From assembly GCA_963803875.1 (NCBI GenBank), contig CAWDOA010000008.1, positions 124,001 through 188,000 of the forward strand: a stretch of 64,000 nt of DNA. Reading direction: 5' to 3'. How positions within the stretch are numbered: position 1 is the first letter of the stretch; each line of letters begins with the position of its first letter. Of this stretch, positions 51,437 to 60,265 are shown in pieces. The DNA is from JABDIY01 sp963803875. Its GTDB lineage: Bacteria > Actinomycetota > Acidimicrobiia > Acidimicrobiales > SZUA-35. The notes under the pieces are model-generated. The model ran no database searches, was not told the origin of the DNA, and saw nothing but the letters and a program-made list of their open reading frames with translations. Made by a program: the position numbers and the translations under genes.

Positions 51437-52756
51437 ATGGTGATGGACCAGGCTCCGCCGAAGCGCCCCAAGATCAGGTCCAGCCTTGCTGACGCAACGT
51501 TGGCGGTCCGCAGGGCTGCTACCGATCTGCATCACATCAATCTCGGGCCGGGCGAGGAACTCGAGGCCGAGTGGTCGAGCGCCGGTCTGGAGCCGCCCGA
51601 TCTTCATGCGATGCGCAACTACCGGATGGACCGTGTTCGAGATCAGATGACACAGATGGGCTACGACGGCGCGCTGCTGATGGATCCGATGAACATTCGT
51701 TATGTCACCGACAGCACGAACATGCAGGTCTGGGTGATGCACAACGGAGCCAGATACTGCTGGGTTGGGCTCGACGGTTCGTGCATCGTCTGGGAGTTCA
51801 GCGAGTGTGAGTTCCTCGCCGCCCACAACCCACTGGTCACCGAGGTTCGACCGGCTGTGGGATCAAGTTTCTTCATCGCCGGCCCCCGTTGGGCGGAGCA
51901 GGCTCACCGTTTCGCAGACGAAATCATCTCGGTCATCCATGACCATGCGGGCCGGGAATCTCGAATCGCCGTAGATCAGATGCACCAGATCGGGTATCAA
52001 CGACTTGCCGAGGCCGGAATCGAAGTCGGCTACGGGGGCGAGCTCATGGAGCGAGCCAGAATGATCAAAGGTGCCGATGAGATCCGTGCCATGCGCCGAG
52101 CTGCTCATGCGTGCCAAGCGACCATGACCGAGATGCGCGAGGCGCTCAAACCGGGCATGACCGAGCGGGAGGTGTGGGCGATGCTGCACGCCGGCAACAT
52201 CCGCCGTGCCGGTGAGTGGATCGAAACCCAGATCCTCGCGTCGGGTCCTCGCACCAACCCCTGGATGCAGGAGGCGAGCAGCCGTGAAATCGAGGCAGGC
52301 GATCTCCTGGCCTACGACACTGACCTCGTCGGGGCGTACGGCATGATGGTCGACATCTCCCGTACGTGGCTGGTGGGAGACGGATCTCCCTCCCCTCAAC
52401 AACAGCACACCCATGCCCTGGCGGTGGAGCAGATGGATCGCAACACCGAAATGCTGCGGGCAGGCACCACGTTCCACCAGCTCGTATTCGACAGCTGGTC
52501 ACCACCCCACGACCAGTACCGCCGGTATTGCTGTCAGTACCACGGGGTGGGCCAATGCGACGAGTTTCCGGACATCTTCTGGCCCGAACAGTGGGACCAG
52601 TGGGGGTTCGACGGTGAATTGGAGTCCGGGATGGTGATGACCGTGGAGAGCTACGTGGGACCTCGATCCGGGGGTGAAGGCGTCAAACTCGAGAACCAAG
52701 TTCTCATCGCCGATCGGGGCCCGGAACTGCTGACGCCACTCTCGCTTGCGCTCTAG
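51437..52756 (+). CDS. dddP: DddP-type dimethylsulfoniopropionate lyase homologue (M24 family)
   Basis: DddP cleaves DMSP to DMS and acrylate using iron in an M24-peptidase fold. The 439-residue protein has the DddP features MDPMNIRYVTDSTNMQVWVM HN, GEWIETQILASGPRTNPWMQ, LAYDTDLVGAYGMMVDISRT W and CCQYHGVGQCDEFP. The metal residues are D294, D296, D306, H369, E404 and E419, and the catalytic-base Asp of DddP corresponds to D375 in HGVGQCD. From memory of the structurally studied Ruegeria enzyme (D295, D297, D307, H371, E406, E421; D377) the spacing is almost the same. General Xaa-Pro peptidases lack the TDSTNMQ and RTNP blocks. Activity itself is unproven. Confidence 0.8.
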   Translation: MVMDQAPPKRPKIRSSLADATLAVRRAATDLHHINLGPGEELEAEWSSAGLEPPDLHAMRNYRMDRVRDQMTQMGYDGALLMDPMNIRYVTDSTNMQVWVMHNGARYCWVGLDGSCIVWEFSECEFLAAHNPLVTEVRPAVGSSFFIAGPRWAEQAHRFADEIISVIHDHAGRESRIAVDQMHQIGYQRLAEAGIEVGYGGELMERARMIKGADEIRAMRRAAHACQATMTEMREALKPGMTEREVWAMLHAGNIRRAGEWIETQILASGPRTNPWMQEASSREIEAGDLLAYDTDLVGAYGMMVDISRTWLVGDGSPSPQQQHTHALAVEQMDRNTEMLRAGTTFHQLVFDSWSPPHDQYRRYCCQYHGVGQCDEFPDIFWPEQWDQWGFDGELESGMVMTVESYVGPRSGGEGVKLENQVLIADRGPELLTPLSLAL

Positions 52757-52761
52757 CAGCT

Positions 52762-53484
52762 TCAGGCGTCCTCGATTTCGATCAGAAGATCCTGATCGTC
52801 GTCGCTGAGTCCACCGCGGGCCGTGATCAGGTCGGGCCGACGGTCGAGGGTGAGGCGTAGCGCCCTCGCCCGACGCCACCTGGCGATCCTGGCATGGTCA
52901 CCGCTGGTCAGCACCGCTGGCACCGACCAGCCGCGATACTCCGCCGGTCGTGTGTACTGGGGATACTCCAGAAGTCCGTCGCTGAACGATTCGTCGTCGA
53001 TCGAATCCGAGTTGCCCAGGACACCGGGGACCAGCCTGCACACGGCTTCGACGACGGTGAGGGCGGCGATCTCACCACCGGCCAAAACCACGTCGCCCAC
53101 AGAAATCACGTCGTCGACGGCGTGATCGAGGATTCGTTGATCGATTCCCTCGTAGCGGCCACACAACAAGGTGAAACCGTCGAGCACAGCCAGTTCTTTC
53201 GCCACGTCCTGGGTGAGTTGACGTCCGGCTGGCCCCATGTAGATCAGAGGCCGCGGCGGCTGTTCTGCCTCGAGCAGGTCGAAGACCGGCTCGGGTTTGA
53301 GCACCATTCCTGCGCCACCGCCAAACGGGGACGCGTCGACGGTTTGATGAACGTCGGTGGTTTCTCGCCGCAGATCGTGGGCCCGCAGATCGAGCAGTCC
53401 CTTCGACACTCCCCGACCGATCACCCCGACGTTGAACCCACCCGCCACGAACTCGGGAAAGATGGTGAGAACATCGATTCGCAA
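52762..53484 (-). CDS. trmD: tRNA (guanine-N1)-methyltransferase
   Basis: TrmD methylates G37 of tRNA. I choose TTG at 53484, giving MRIDVLTIFPEFVAGGFNVG, because GGAGG lies seven bases ahead and the longer frame from 53553 is made of repeat DNA. Motifs: VHQTVDASPFGGGAGMVLKP EP, LIYMGPAGRQLTQDVAKELA, LLCGRYEGIDQRILDHAVDD VISVGDVVLAGGEIAALTVV EAVCRLVPGVLGNSDS, and LLEYPQYTRPAEYRGWSVPA VLTSGDHARIARWRR. All knot-fold signatures are complete. It follows rimM after a 120-base gap containing a repeat copy. Confidence 0.95.
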   Translation of the reverse strand: MRIDVLTIFPEFVAGGFNVGVIGRGVSKGLLDLRAHDLRRETTDVHQTVDASPFGGGAGMVLKPEPVFDLLEAEQPPRPLIYMGPAGRQLTQDVAKELAVLDGFTLLCGRYEGIDQRILDHAVDDVISVGDVVLAGGEIAALTVVEAVCRLVPGVLGNSDSIDDESFSDGLLEYPQYTRPAEYRGWSVPAVLTSGDHARIARWRRARALRLTLDRRPDLITARGGLSDDDQDLLIEIEDA

Positions 53485-53494
53485 TGTAATGCCT

Positions 53495-53600
53495 CCGCTC
53501 GCCGACGCTCGTTCCTCGCTCTGGGTCGCTTCGGTCTCGCTCCGCTCAATCAAAGCTCAGACCCCCTCCTGCTGCTCCGTCCCTCCGCAGCCAATGACCC
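53495..53600 (-). repeat. Dispersed GC-rich repeat, copy between rimM and trmD
   Basis: Carries the core as its complement at 53572-53593 and TTGATTGAGCGGAGCGAG (complement of 53536-53553), then AAGCGACCC and GAACGAGCGTCGGCGAGCGG. The same two modules in the same order occur at 63781-63925. It ends right before the trmD ribosome site. Confidence 0.75.
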
Positions 53601-53604
53601 GTCA

Positions 53605-54084
53605 CTAGTTCTCGATGTTGGTGAGGAGACCATCAGGAACGTCGACGGTGACCGTGTTCTGGTCGTGGGAAACGTAGAAGACCATGGGGACCAGCAGTCC
53701 GTTTTCCAGTTCCATCAGGTCCGACGCAGGGTTGTCGAGAACAGCCACAACCGTTCCGTGATCAGCGCCGTCAGGAGTGAGCAGTCGACGTCCGATCACC
53801 TCGTGAATGAACACGTCGCCGGTGTCTTCAAGCGGGTTTGCGAACAACAGCTGACTATGGAGCGAGTCGGCTGCCTCACGAGTGTCCACACCCGTGAAAT
53901 GGACAATCCAGCGATCCTTGTGGAGGGACGCCCGTTCAACAGTGAGCACGTCTCCGTTGGACAAGGTGAGCTCGGCGCCTTCGGCGGTACGTTCCCCTGT
54001 TCGATCGGTCACGAACTTGACCAGGACATCACCCTTCAAGCCATGGGGTTTGGTGATCCGACCCACTTCAAGTTGATCGGGCAT
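53605..54084 (-). CDS. rimM: Ribosome maturation factor RimM
   Basis: RimM binds S19 and helps mature the 30S head. Start MPDQLEVGRITKPHGLKGDV at 54084 is chosen, as the longer frame to 54189 is antisense to khpA. LVKFVTDRTGERTAEGAELT, VHFTGVDTREAADSLHSQLL, FIHEVIGRRLLTPDGADHGT and VVAVLDNPASDLMELENGLL VPMVFYVSHDQNTVTVDVPD GLL cover the RimM and PRC-barrel domains. About 159 residues. It lies 16 bases after khpA. Confidence 0.94.
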   Translation of the reverse strand: MPDQLEVGRITKPHGLKGDVLVKFVTDRTGERTAEGAELTLSNGDVLTVERASLHKDRWIVHFTGVDTREAADSLHSQLLFANPLEDTGDVFIHEVIGRRLLTPDGADHGTVVAVLDNPASDLMELENGLLVPMVFYVSHDQNTVTVDVPDGLLTNIEN

Positions 54085-54100
54085 GTGATGATCGATCGAC

Positions 54101-54355
54101 TCAGTCGACGAACTCGACCTTGCAGCTGACACCTTCGAGGCTGCCGGCCGCATTGACGATGGTGCGGATTGCCGAGGCGACACGGCCACGTCGGCCGATC
54201 ACACGGCCCATGTCTTCGCCGTTCACCGACACGTCGAAGCGCACCGCCTTGTCGCCATCGACCGAGGTCTCGATGGACACCTCGTCTGGGTGGTCGACGA
54301 TTGAAGTGCAGAGATGGTTGAGAACTGCGTAGGCCTTGGGTGCGAGGTCGCTCAC
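54101..54355 (-). CDS. khpA: KH-domain RNA-binding protein KhpA
   Basis: An 84-residue single-KH protein. AYAVLNHLCTSIVDHPDEVS, FDVSVNGEDMGRVIGRRGRV ASAIRTIVNAAGS includes the GxxG loop (GRRG). KhpA is a small RNA chaperone linked to cell division and rRNA handling in Gram-positives. It overlaps rpsP by four bases and precedes rimM, as in most bacteria. Confidence 0.94.
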   Translation of the reverse strand: MSDLAPKAYAVLNHLCTSIVDHPDEVSIETSVDGDKAVRFDVSVNGEDMGRVIGRRGRVASAIRTIVNAAGSLEGVSCKVEFVD

Positions 54356-54681
54356 GCTGTTGCACTCTCAGCTTCGGCCTCAGCCGCTTTGGCGGCGGCC
54401 GCGGCGATGACCTGTGGGGTCTTGCCAGATTTGAAATCGTCCCATGCGCCAGTGACTTCGAGGAGCTTCTTCACTCGATCGGAGGGTTGGGCACCCTCGC
54501 GGAGCCAATGAACGGCCTTGGCTGAATCGATTTTGATTTCGGACGGTTCTGATCGGGGGTTGTACGTTCCGACGATCTCGATGAACCGACCGTCACGAGG
54601 CGAACGAGCGTCAGCAGCCACGACACGATAGGTAGGTTGCTTCTTCTTGCCCATACGCATCAGGCGGAGACGAACAGCCAC
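54352..54681 (-). CDS. rpsP: 30S ribosomal protein S16
   Basis: S16 stabilises 16S rRNA. GTG at 54681 starts MAVRLRLMRMGKKKQPTYRV VAADARSPRDGRFIEIVGTY NP, the standard opening; the longer frame to 54750 is rejected. KAVHWLREGAQPSDRVKKLL E completes the core, and an Ala/Glu-rich tail of 25 residues follows. About 109 residues. It is the first gene of rpsP-khpA-rimM, reading away from ffh. Confidence 0.94.
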   Translation of the reverse strand: MAVRLRLMRMGKKKQPTYRVVAADARSPRDGRFIEIVGTYNPRSEPSEIKIDSAKAVHWLREGAQPSDRVKKLLEVTGAWDDFKSGKTPQVIAAAAAKAAEAEAESATA

Positions 54682-54829
54682 AGTGGTGATTTCCTTCAGA
54701 TAATGGAGTAGTGAGCCCGAACGGGGCGACCTACGACGATACAGCGACATTCATGCCGCTCCTACGCTGAGAGGGCTCACAGACCGTGTGTTTCTCACGC
54801 TCCAGCCGCTATGGGACGATACTCCCGCT

Positions 54830-55309
54830 GTGAACAACGATGAACTTCTCACCCGGGGCCTCTTGAGCGCCATGGCCTCTGTCGTTGCCTGGCTGGCATG
54901 GGTCATCACCGGGGTCGTGGCCACCCCGTCGATGTCGGGTATCACCACCGCGGTCACCAGCGGTGGTGCCACCATCGCGGTTTTCTTCATCTGTCAGGCA
55001 CTGCGGAGGTACTCCGGGTTGCCCGACCAAGGAGAAATGGTGCGAGCGCTTGGTGCCTTTATCGGCTTCGGGGTGATCGCAATCGTCCTCCACGCCGCCG
55101 ATGCCCCCGAACTGGTGGTACGGGTGCTGGCGACCACAAGTCAGATGGGATGTGGAATGCTGCTCGGGTTCCGAACACGGCCGGTTGCGGGTGGGCTCGT
55201 TCTGGTCGCAGCACTCAGCGCCATCGACACCCCCTTTTACGGGATCCTCCTGCTCTCGGTTCCGGCCACGGCGTACCTGCAACGAAATCCGCCTCGATTC
55301 CTGCGCTGA
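54830..55309 (+). CDS. Hypothetical four-helix membrane protein
   Basis: No family recognised. GTG at 54830 opens about 159 codons: NNDELLTRGLLSAMASVVAW LAWVITGVVATPSMSGITTA, a second helix (GGATIAVFFICQAL), a third (ALGAFIGFGVIAIVLHAA) and a Gly-rich pair (GCGMLLGFRTRPVAGGLVLV AALSAIDTPFYGILLLSVPA TAYL). Codon use is GC3-rich like its neighbours, which supports coding. It lies between divergent rpsP and ffh on the plus strand. Function unknown. Confidence 0.6.
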   Translation: MNNDELLTRGLLSAMASVVAWLAWVITGVVATPSMSGITTAVTSGGATIAVFFICQALRRYSGLPDQGEMVRALGAFIGFGVIAIVLHAADAPELVVRVLATTSQMGCGMLLGFRTRPVAGGLVLVAALSAIDTPFYGILLLSVPATAYLQRNPPRFLR

Positions 55310-55375
55310 CCGCTGGTCCGCGCGACTTCGCCGAGGACCTCGCCGAGGGCAACGAGCGGGTAACCTGACCGTCTC

Positions 55376-56848
55376 ATGTTTGAAGGCCTTACCGACACAT
55401 TTGAAGGAATATTCGGTCGTCTTTCCAAGAAGGGAAAGCTGTCCGAGGCAGACGTCGACGAGGCGTTGCGCGAGATCCGGCTCGCATTGCTCGAGGCCGA
55501 CGTCAACGTTCGGGTCGTCAAGGCACTGAGAAACCGGATCAAAGCACGGGCGGTCGGGGAAGAGGTTCACAAAGCGCTCAACCCGGCCCAGCAAGTCGTC
55601 AAGATCGTCAACGAGGAACTCACCCAGAGCCTCGGCGGCGAAACGTTCACTCTCACCTACAACCCCAAACCACCGACCATCGTCATGATGGCCGGCCTTC
55701 AGGGATCCGGGAAAACCACCAGCGCGGGGAAACTGGCCAAGTGGTTCAAGACGCAGGGCCGCAATCCTCTGCTCGTCGGCGCCGACCTTCAACGGCCCGC
55801 AGCGGTGCAACAGTTACAGACCCTTGGCGAGCAGGTAGGCGTGCCGGTCTTCAGCGATCCGTCCACGCCGGTAGAGGTCGCCCGCAAATCGGTCGAACAC
55901 GCGAAACAAACCGGTCGCGATGTCGTCATCATCGATACGGCCGGTCGTTTGGCCATCGATGAGGCGCTCATGGAGGAAGTCCGTCTCATCGGACAGGCCA
56001 CGGTCCCGGATTACATCTTCCTCGTGGTCGATGCGATGACCGGCAATGACGCGGTCACCGTGGCGGAGAGCTTCAACAGCAGTCTCGAACTCGACGGTGT
56101 GATTCTCACCAAACTCGATGGCGATGCTCGGGGTGGCGCTGCCCTCAGCGTGAAGGAGGTCGTAGGCAAACCGATCGCGTTCGCAGCCACCGGCGAAAAG
56201 CTGGACGCACTCGAGGTCTTCCATCCCGATCGGATGGCCAGTCGGATCCTGGGCATGGGCGACGTGATGTCGCTGATCGAAAAGGCCGAGCAGGCGTTCG
56301 AACAGGATGAAGCCGAGGCAGCAGCTCAGGCGATGATGGAGGGGCGTTTCACCTTCGACGATTTCCTCGATCAGATGCAGCAACTCAAGAAGATGGGTTC
56401 CCTCTCGGGTTTGATCGGCATGTTGCCCGGCATCCCCAAAGAAGTGCGCAACATGGACATCGACGATCGAGAAATCGGACGGGTCGAAGCCATGATTCGT
56501 TCGATGACCCCCGGCGAACGTGTCGATCCGAAACTGATCAACTCTTCACGCCGCCGCCGAATCGCCAAGGGTTCTGGCACCGACACCCAGCAGGTCGACA
56601 CGCTGGTGAAGCAGTTCGATGAGATGCAGAAGATGATGAAGAAGCTGGGCGGAATGGGGACCAAGAAGGCCAAAGGGAAGGGCAAGCGGAACAAGAAGAA
56701 CAAGGGCCGTGGCGGCGGGCGCGTCACCCCCAAGGGTGGGTTGCCGGCCGGTCCCAGTCGGGTGACACCGAAGGGCACCAAGGCCAAGAAGGCTCCCCTG
56801 ATGCTCCCCGGCATGGACCGCGTCGCCGACATCCTCGAAGACAACTGA
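55376..56848 (+). CDS. ffh: Signal recognition particle protein Ffh
   Basis: Ffh binds signal sequences and 4.5S RNA to target membrane proteins. The 490-residue protein has the N domain (MFEGLTDTFEGIFGRLSKKG KLSEADVDEALREIRLALLE ADVN), G domain (MAGLQGSGKTTSAGKLAKWF, LVGADLQRPAAVQQLQTLGE, VIIDTAGRLAIDEALMEEV, LTKLDGDARGGAALS) and M domain (GMGDVMSLIEKAEQAF, DFLDQMQQLKKMGSLSGLIG MLPG, SSRRRRIAKGSGT). A basic Gly-Lys-rich tail closes it. In most actinobacteria it is co-directional with rpsP; here it diverges. Confidence 0.96.
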   Translation: MFEGLTDTFEGIFGRLSKKGKLSEADVDEALREIRLALLEADVNVRVVKALRNRIKARAVGEEVHKALNPAQQVVKIVNEELTQSLGGETFTLTYNPKPPTIVMMAGLQGSGKTTSAGKLAKWFKTQGRNPLLVGADLQRPAAVQQLQTLGEQVGVPVFSDPSTPVEVARKSVEHAKQTGRDVVIIDTAGRLAIDEALMEEVRLIGQATVPDYIFLVVDAMTGNDAVTVAESFNSSLELDGVILTKLDGDARGGAALSVKEVVGKPIAFAATGEKLDALEVFHPDRMASRILGMGDVMSLIEKAEQAFEQDEAEAAAQAMMEGRFTFDDFLDQMQQLKKMGSLSGLIGMLPGIPKEVRNMDIDDREIGRVEAMIRSMTPGERVDPKLINSSRRRRIAKGSGTDTQQVDTLVKQFDEMQKMMKKLGGMGTKKAKGKGKRNKKNKGRGGGRVTPKGGLPAGPSRVTPKGTKAKKAPLMLPGMDRVADILEDN

Positions 56849-57163
56849 CGCGATCAGATCCGGGTCATTCGCTCTGCGCCCTGCGCCGACGATGCGAGCG
56901 GATTCACCCAAGGCTGCGGAGGGACCGAGCAGCTCGGAAGGCTCGGGCTGAGAAGCGAAGCGATTGGAGCGACCGGAGGAGGCGCCCTGCGCCGACGATG
57001 CGAGCGGATTCACCCAAGGCTGCGGAGGGACGGAGCAGCTCGGAAGGCTCGGGCTGAGAAGCGAAGCGATTGGAGCGACCGGAGGAGGCGCCCTGCGCCG
57101 ACGATGCGAGCGGAATCGACAACGCGGAACCAAGCTGCCACCTGAATCGTCTCAACCGGTGGG
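56849..57163. other. Gap after ffh, filled by tandem repeats
   Basis: The 315 bases hold no supported gene. From 56878 to 57113 they consist of two complete and one partial copy of a 106-base repeat. The last 50 bases before the next gene contain no obvious hairpin. Frames across it encode only Ser/Leu/Arg-rich low-complexity text. Confidence 0.7.
56878..57113 (-). repeat. 106-base tandem repeat (2.2 copies) of the dispersed family
   Basis: Units start with GCCCTGCGCCGACGATGCGA at 56878, 56984 and 57090, a constant period of 106 bases. Each full unit has the core GGCTGCGGAGGGACSGAGCA (at about 56912 and 57018; S is C in the first, G in the second), CGGAAGGCTCGGGCTGAGAA and GCGAAGCGATTGGAGCGACC. 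The third copy is partial. Confidence 0.85.
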
Positions 57164-59288
57164 ATGATGTCTTCAATGAAATGGCGGCAGCCACTGTCAC
57201 GACACGTGGGCGTTCTGTGTGCCTTCGTGCTCGGCGTGATCGGGGTTTTCCTTGCGCCCATTCCTGCCGCAGCCGAACCTGCTGTGTCGATCACCACCGC
57301 GATCGGCAACCGCTATGTCCCGGGAGAACCGGTCACATTTCTGGTGGACATAACGGCATCGAAGGCGACCAAGGGTTCTGTGCAAATCCGGATGGACGGG
57401 CGGGAAACAGCCAGCAGACCCTTCGCGGTCGCCGGCGGTGCCACCAAGACGATCGTGATCGTTTCCGAGACTCTCCAGTGGGGTGGTGGGATCACGGTCG
57501 TGGTCAACAGCGACGACGGGAACCGGACGTTCCGGCCGCCACTGGCTGAAGATCGGGAGAGCGAACAGGTCGGAATCCTGCCCTCGCTCCAGCTGGTTGA
57601 GCTCCCCAACACCGCACCGGCAGCTACCGGTGGCAGAACCGCCCGGTTCCATCCGACCACAGAGTTGATCCTCGGTTCCGATGAACGAGCACTCGACATG
57701 TTCGACTCGATCGTCGGTCGTCCGGACGACTTCAGCGCGATGGCTTCTGAAGCGATTGAGGCTGTGCAGGGTTGGACCGCCCGGGGTGGATCGCTGATCA
57801 TCGACGACGTTCCCGGCACCAGGATCAGGGGATTCGACACGGCCGGTATCAGCGCCGTGAACCGCTATGGCTTTGGCACCATCCGCTACAGCAACAACTC
57901 CTTTCGCCGCGGCAACGTGGCTGGAGTAATCCCTGCCACCGTCTTGTTCCGCATCAACGAATTCGACAATGGTGTCGATCCCGGCCAGTCAGGACGGATC
58001 CTTGTCTCTGACGCCGGGATCACCACGCCAGGAATCGGTGCGTTGCTCGGTCTCATCGCCGTGTACGTGGTGCTGGTAGGTCCGGCACTGTTCCTTGTTC
58101 TACGACGGGTTCACCGCCAGCCGTTGGCGTGGGCCGCGATCCCGGCGCTGGCCGCCATCGCCGTTGGGGTGGTGTGGGGGGTGGGCCGGGCCCAACGTTC
58201 CGATGTCGATCTTGCCCATGGGACAATTGCGGCCTATGTCGACGGGGTTCTGATCGAACGATCCGAAGTCCTGGTTGCAGCGTCCAGCGGTGGATACGTG
58301 GGCATTGACACCGCCGGTGGCTTCCACGCCGTCGGCGGGACCCTCGACCAGTGGGGCAATGTCACAGGTCGCCAACTGGAATCGCGTGAGAACTCGGTCG
58401 GCTTTCGATTGAATCCGGGGGAGGCGTCTCGTCTTGTTGTGGAGCGGGTCACGGTCGATCCCGATCTCCCGCCGCTCGAGATCGTGGCTGAGTTCGCAGG
58501 ACAACCGGACCCTCGCGGGAAGGGTCACGAACAACGGCAGCGTCCCGCTGGAGGACGTACGGGTGGTGGCCGGGAACGCAGTCCAGTTGGTCGGCGCAAT
58601 GGCCCCAGGCGAGACCGTCAAGGTGGTGCTCGATGAGGAGTTCGCCACTATCCCACTCACACGCGACTCGCTCTTTGACCGCATGGACCAGGAGTTCTTC
58701 GGTCCGTTTCGGGGCGACGAGGTGGGCGACGGTGCTGTGAACGCTGGCGCCCTTTCCGGATTCACTCGCCAGTTCCGCGAGAGCCGTGCCACCGGTCGGA
58801 TACTGGCGCTCGGATGGACGCGTACGGCCGATGCGCCGATGCTCAGCCATACGGGAGAACCCATCGACCGAGGACGGACCGGCTTCATGACTCTTGAACC
58901 CATTGTCCACAACGCCAACCCGAGCGTTGACTACGGCGAATCATCAGCCATTCTGCAGCGGCTATGGGAGTTCGAACTCAACGATCGGGTGAATGGTTTC
59001 GCGGAGTTCCCGAGCGAGATCCTGTACACGCTGCCCGCCGACGCCGATCCCGAGGGCGACTACGTGGTGGAATTGTCCGACGACGTCGTGGCTCTCGACA
59101 TCTGGAATGGGTCATCGTGGGATCCCTCCTCTGAGAACAGGATTCCAGGAACCTCGGCGGTTCCGTTGCTACCCGACGCCCTTCGAGGCGGGCAGGTACA
59201 TCTCCGGGCCGGTTTCGGTAGCTTCGATCGAACCTCCATCCCAGTGATCCGTTCAGCGACCGCGGAAGAAATCGCGGCTCGGCCATGA
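57164..59288 (+). CDS. Large exported membrane protein of the MoxR/DUF58 locus (one frameshift)
   Basis: No named family recognised. ATG at 57164 or a following Met gives a signal peptide (VLCAFVLGVIGVFLAPIPAA AAEP), a beta-sandwich-like part (VSITTAIGNRYVPGEPVTFL VDI), a central alpha/beta region resembling a glutamine-amidotransferase-like fold (ERALDMFDSIVGRPDDFSAM, TARGGSLIIDDVPG), two membrane helices (about 284-305 and 313-330), then a second exterior part. At 58499-58500 the frame changes (extra G); repair gives EFADNRTLAGRVTNNGSVPL EDVRVVAGNAVQLVGAM and a stop at 59288. About 708 residues. The stop overlaps the ABC ATPase start, so it is the first gene of this operon. Confidence 0.7.
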
Positions 59289-60265
59289 CCGACCATTCAC
59301 CTCCTCCCCCCGATCCGATCCAGACCATCGTGGGCGCCGTGACGGTCCTCGGCTCTGATGTTCCGGGTGCCCAGACCGCACATGTCGATCCCACCGATGC
59401 CATCGTCCAGACCCGAGGACTCACCAAGCAGTACGGCTCGCTCACCGCCCTGAACAACCTCACCCTCGATGTGCCCCGGGGAAGCATCTACGGAATCATC
59501 GGTCCGAACGGTGCCGGCAAGTCGACCGCCTTTTCCATACTGGCCACTCTTCTGAAACCGACGCGGGGAACTGCCATGGTGTGCGGCGCCGACCCGACGG
59601 TAGACCCCAAGGCGGTTCGCCGGCAGACCGGCTACATGCCCGATGTGATGGGGGTGTACGAACGGCTGACGGTTGCGGAGTACCTCCGATTTCACGCCGC
59701 CGCCTACAAGGTGCCACGAGCCGAGTGGCCTGAATTGGTGAGCGGACTCCTTCAACTCGTGGACCTCGATGTGAAGTCCGATGCCCTGGTCGATCGCCTG
59801 AGTCGAGGAATGAAACAACGGCTCTCGCTCGCCAGGGCCATGGTGCATGATCCTGACCTTCTCATTCTCGATGAGCCCGCGAGCGGCCTGGACCCTCGGG
59901 CTCGTATCGAATTCCGGCAGCTGTTGATCGTGCTTCGAGACATGGGCAAGACCATTCTGATCAGCTCGCACATTCTCGCCGAGCTGCAGCAGATGTGCAC
60001 CGACATTGCGGTGATCGAGGCTGGCAACCTCCTTGCGTCGGGGACACCGAAATCGATCATTGATCAACTTGGGCATGGCCGACGGGTGAGGGTGGTGTTC
60101 TCCGACGGCACCTCGGAGGAGTTCGCTGTCACCGATGTCGCAGCCCAGGCGCAGCTGCTGAAGCAACTCGTCAATGACGATCAGCGCGAGGTGGTTGAGT
60201 TCGCTGAGGTTTCGACCGATCTTGAAGGTCTCTTCCTCCAAATCACAAAAGGAATCGTGCAATGA
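59285..60265 (+). CDS. ABC transporter ATP-binding protein
   Basis: A 326-residue ATPase of the ABC-2/drug-export type. After a 40-residue lead: VQTRGLTKQYGSLTALNNLT LDVPRGSIYGIIGPNGAGKS TAFSIL (Walker A), TGYMPDVMGVYERLTVAEYL RFHAA (Q-loop region), LSRGMKQRLSLARAMVHDPD LLILDEPASGLDPRARIEF (signature and Walker B), TILISSHILAELQQMCTDIA (H-loop). The C-terminal RVVFSDGTSEEFAVTDVAAQ domain is typical for this class. It overlaps its neighbours by four bases on both sides. The cargo is unknown. Confidence 0.94.
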   Translation: MTDHSPPPPDPIQTIVGAVTVLGSDVPGAQTAHVDPTDAIVQTRGLTKQYGSLTALNNLTLDVPRGSIYGIIGPNGAGKSTAFSILATLLKPTRGTAMVCGADPTVDPKAVRRQTGYMPDVMGVYERLTVAEYLRFHAAAYKVPRAEWPELVSGLLQLVDLDVKSDALVDRLSRGMKQRLSLARAMVHDPDLLILDEPASGLDPRARIEFRQLLIVLRDMGKTILISSHILAELQQMCTDIAVIEAGNLLASGTPKSIIDQLGHGRRVRVVFSDGTSEEFAVTDVAAQAQLLKQLVNDDQREVVEFAEVSTDLEGLFLQITKGIVQ

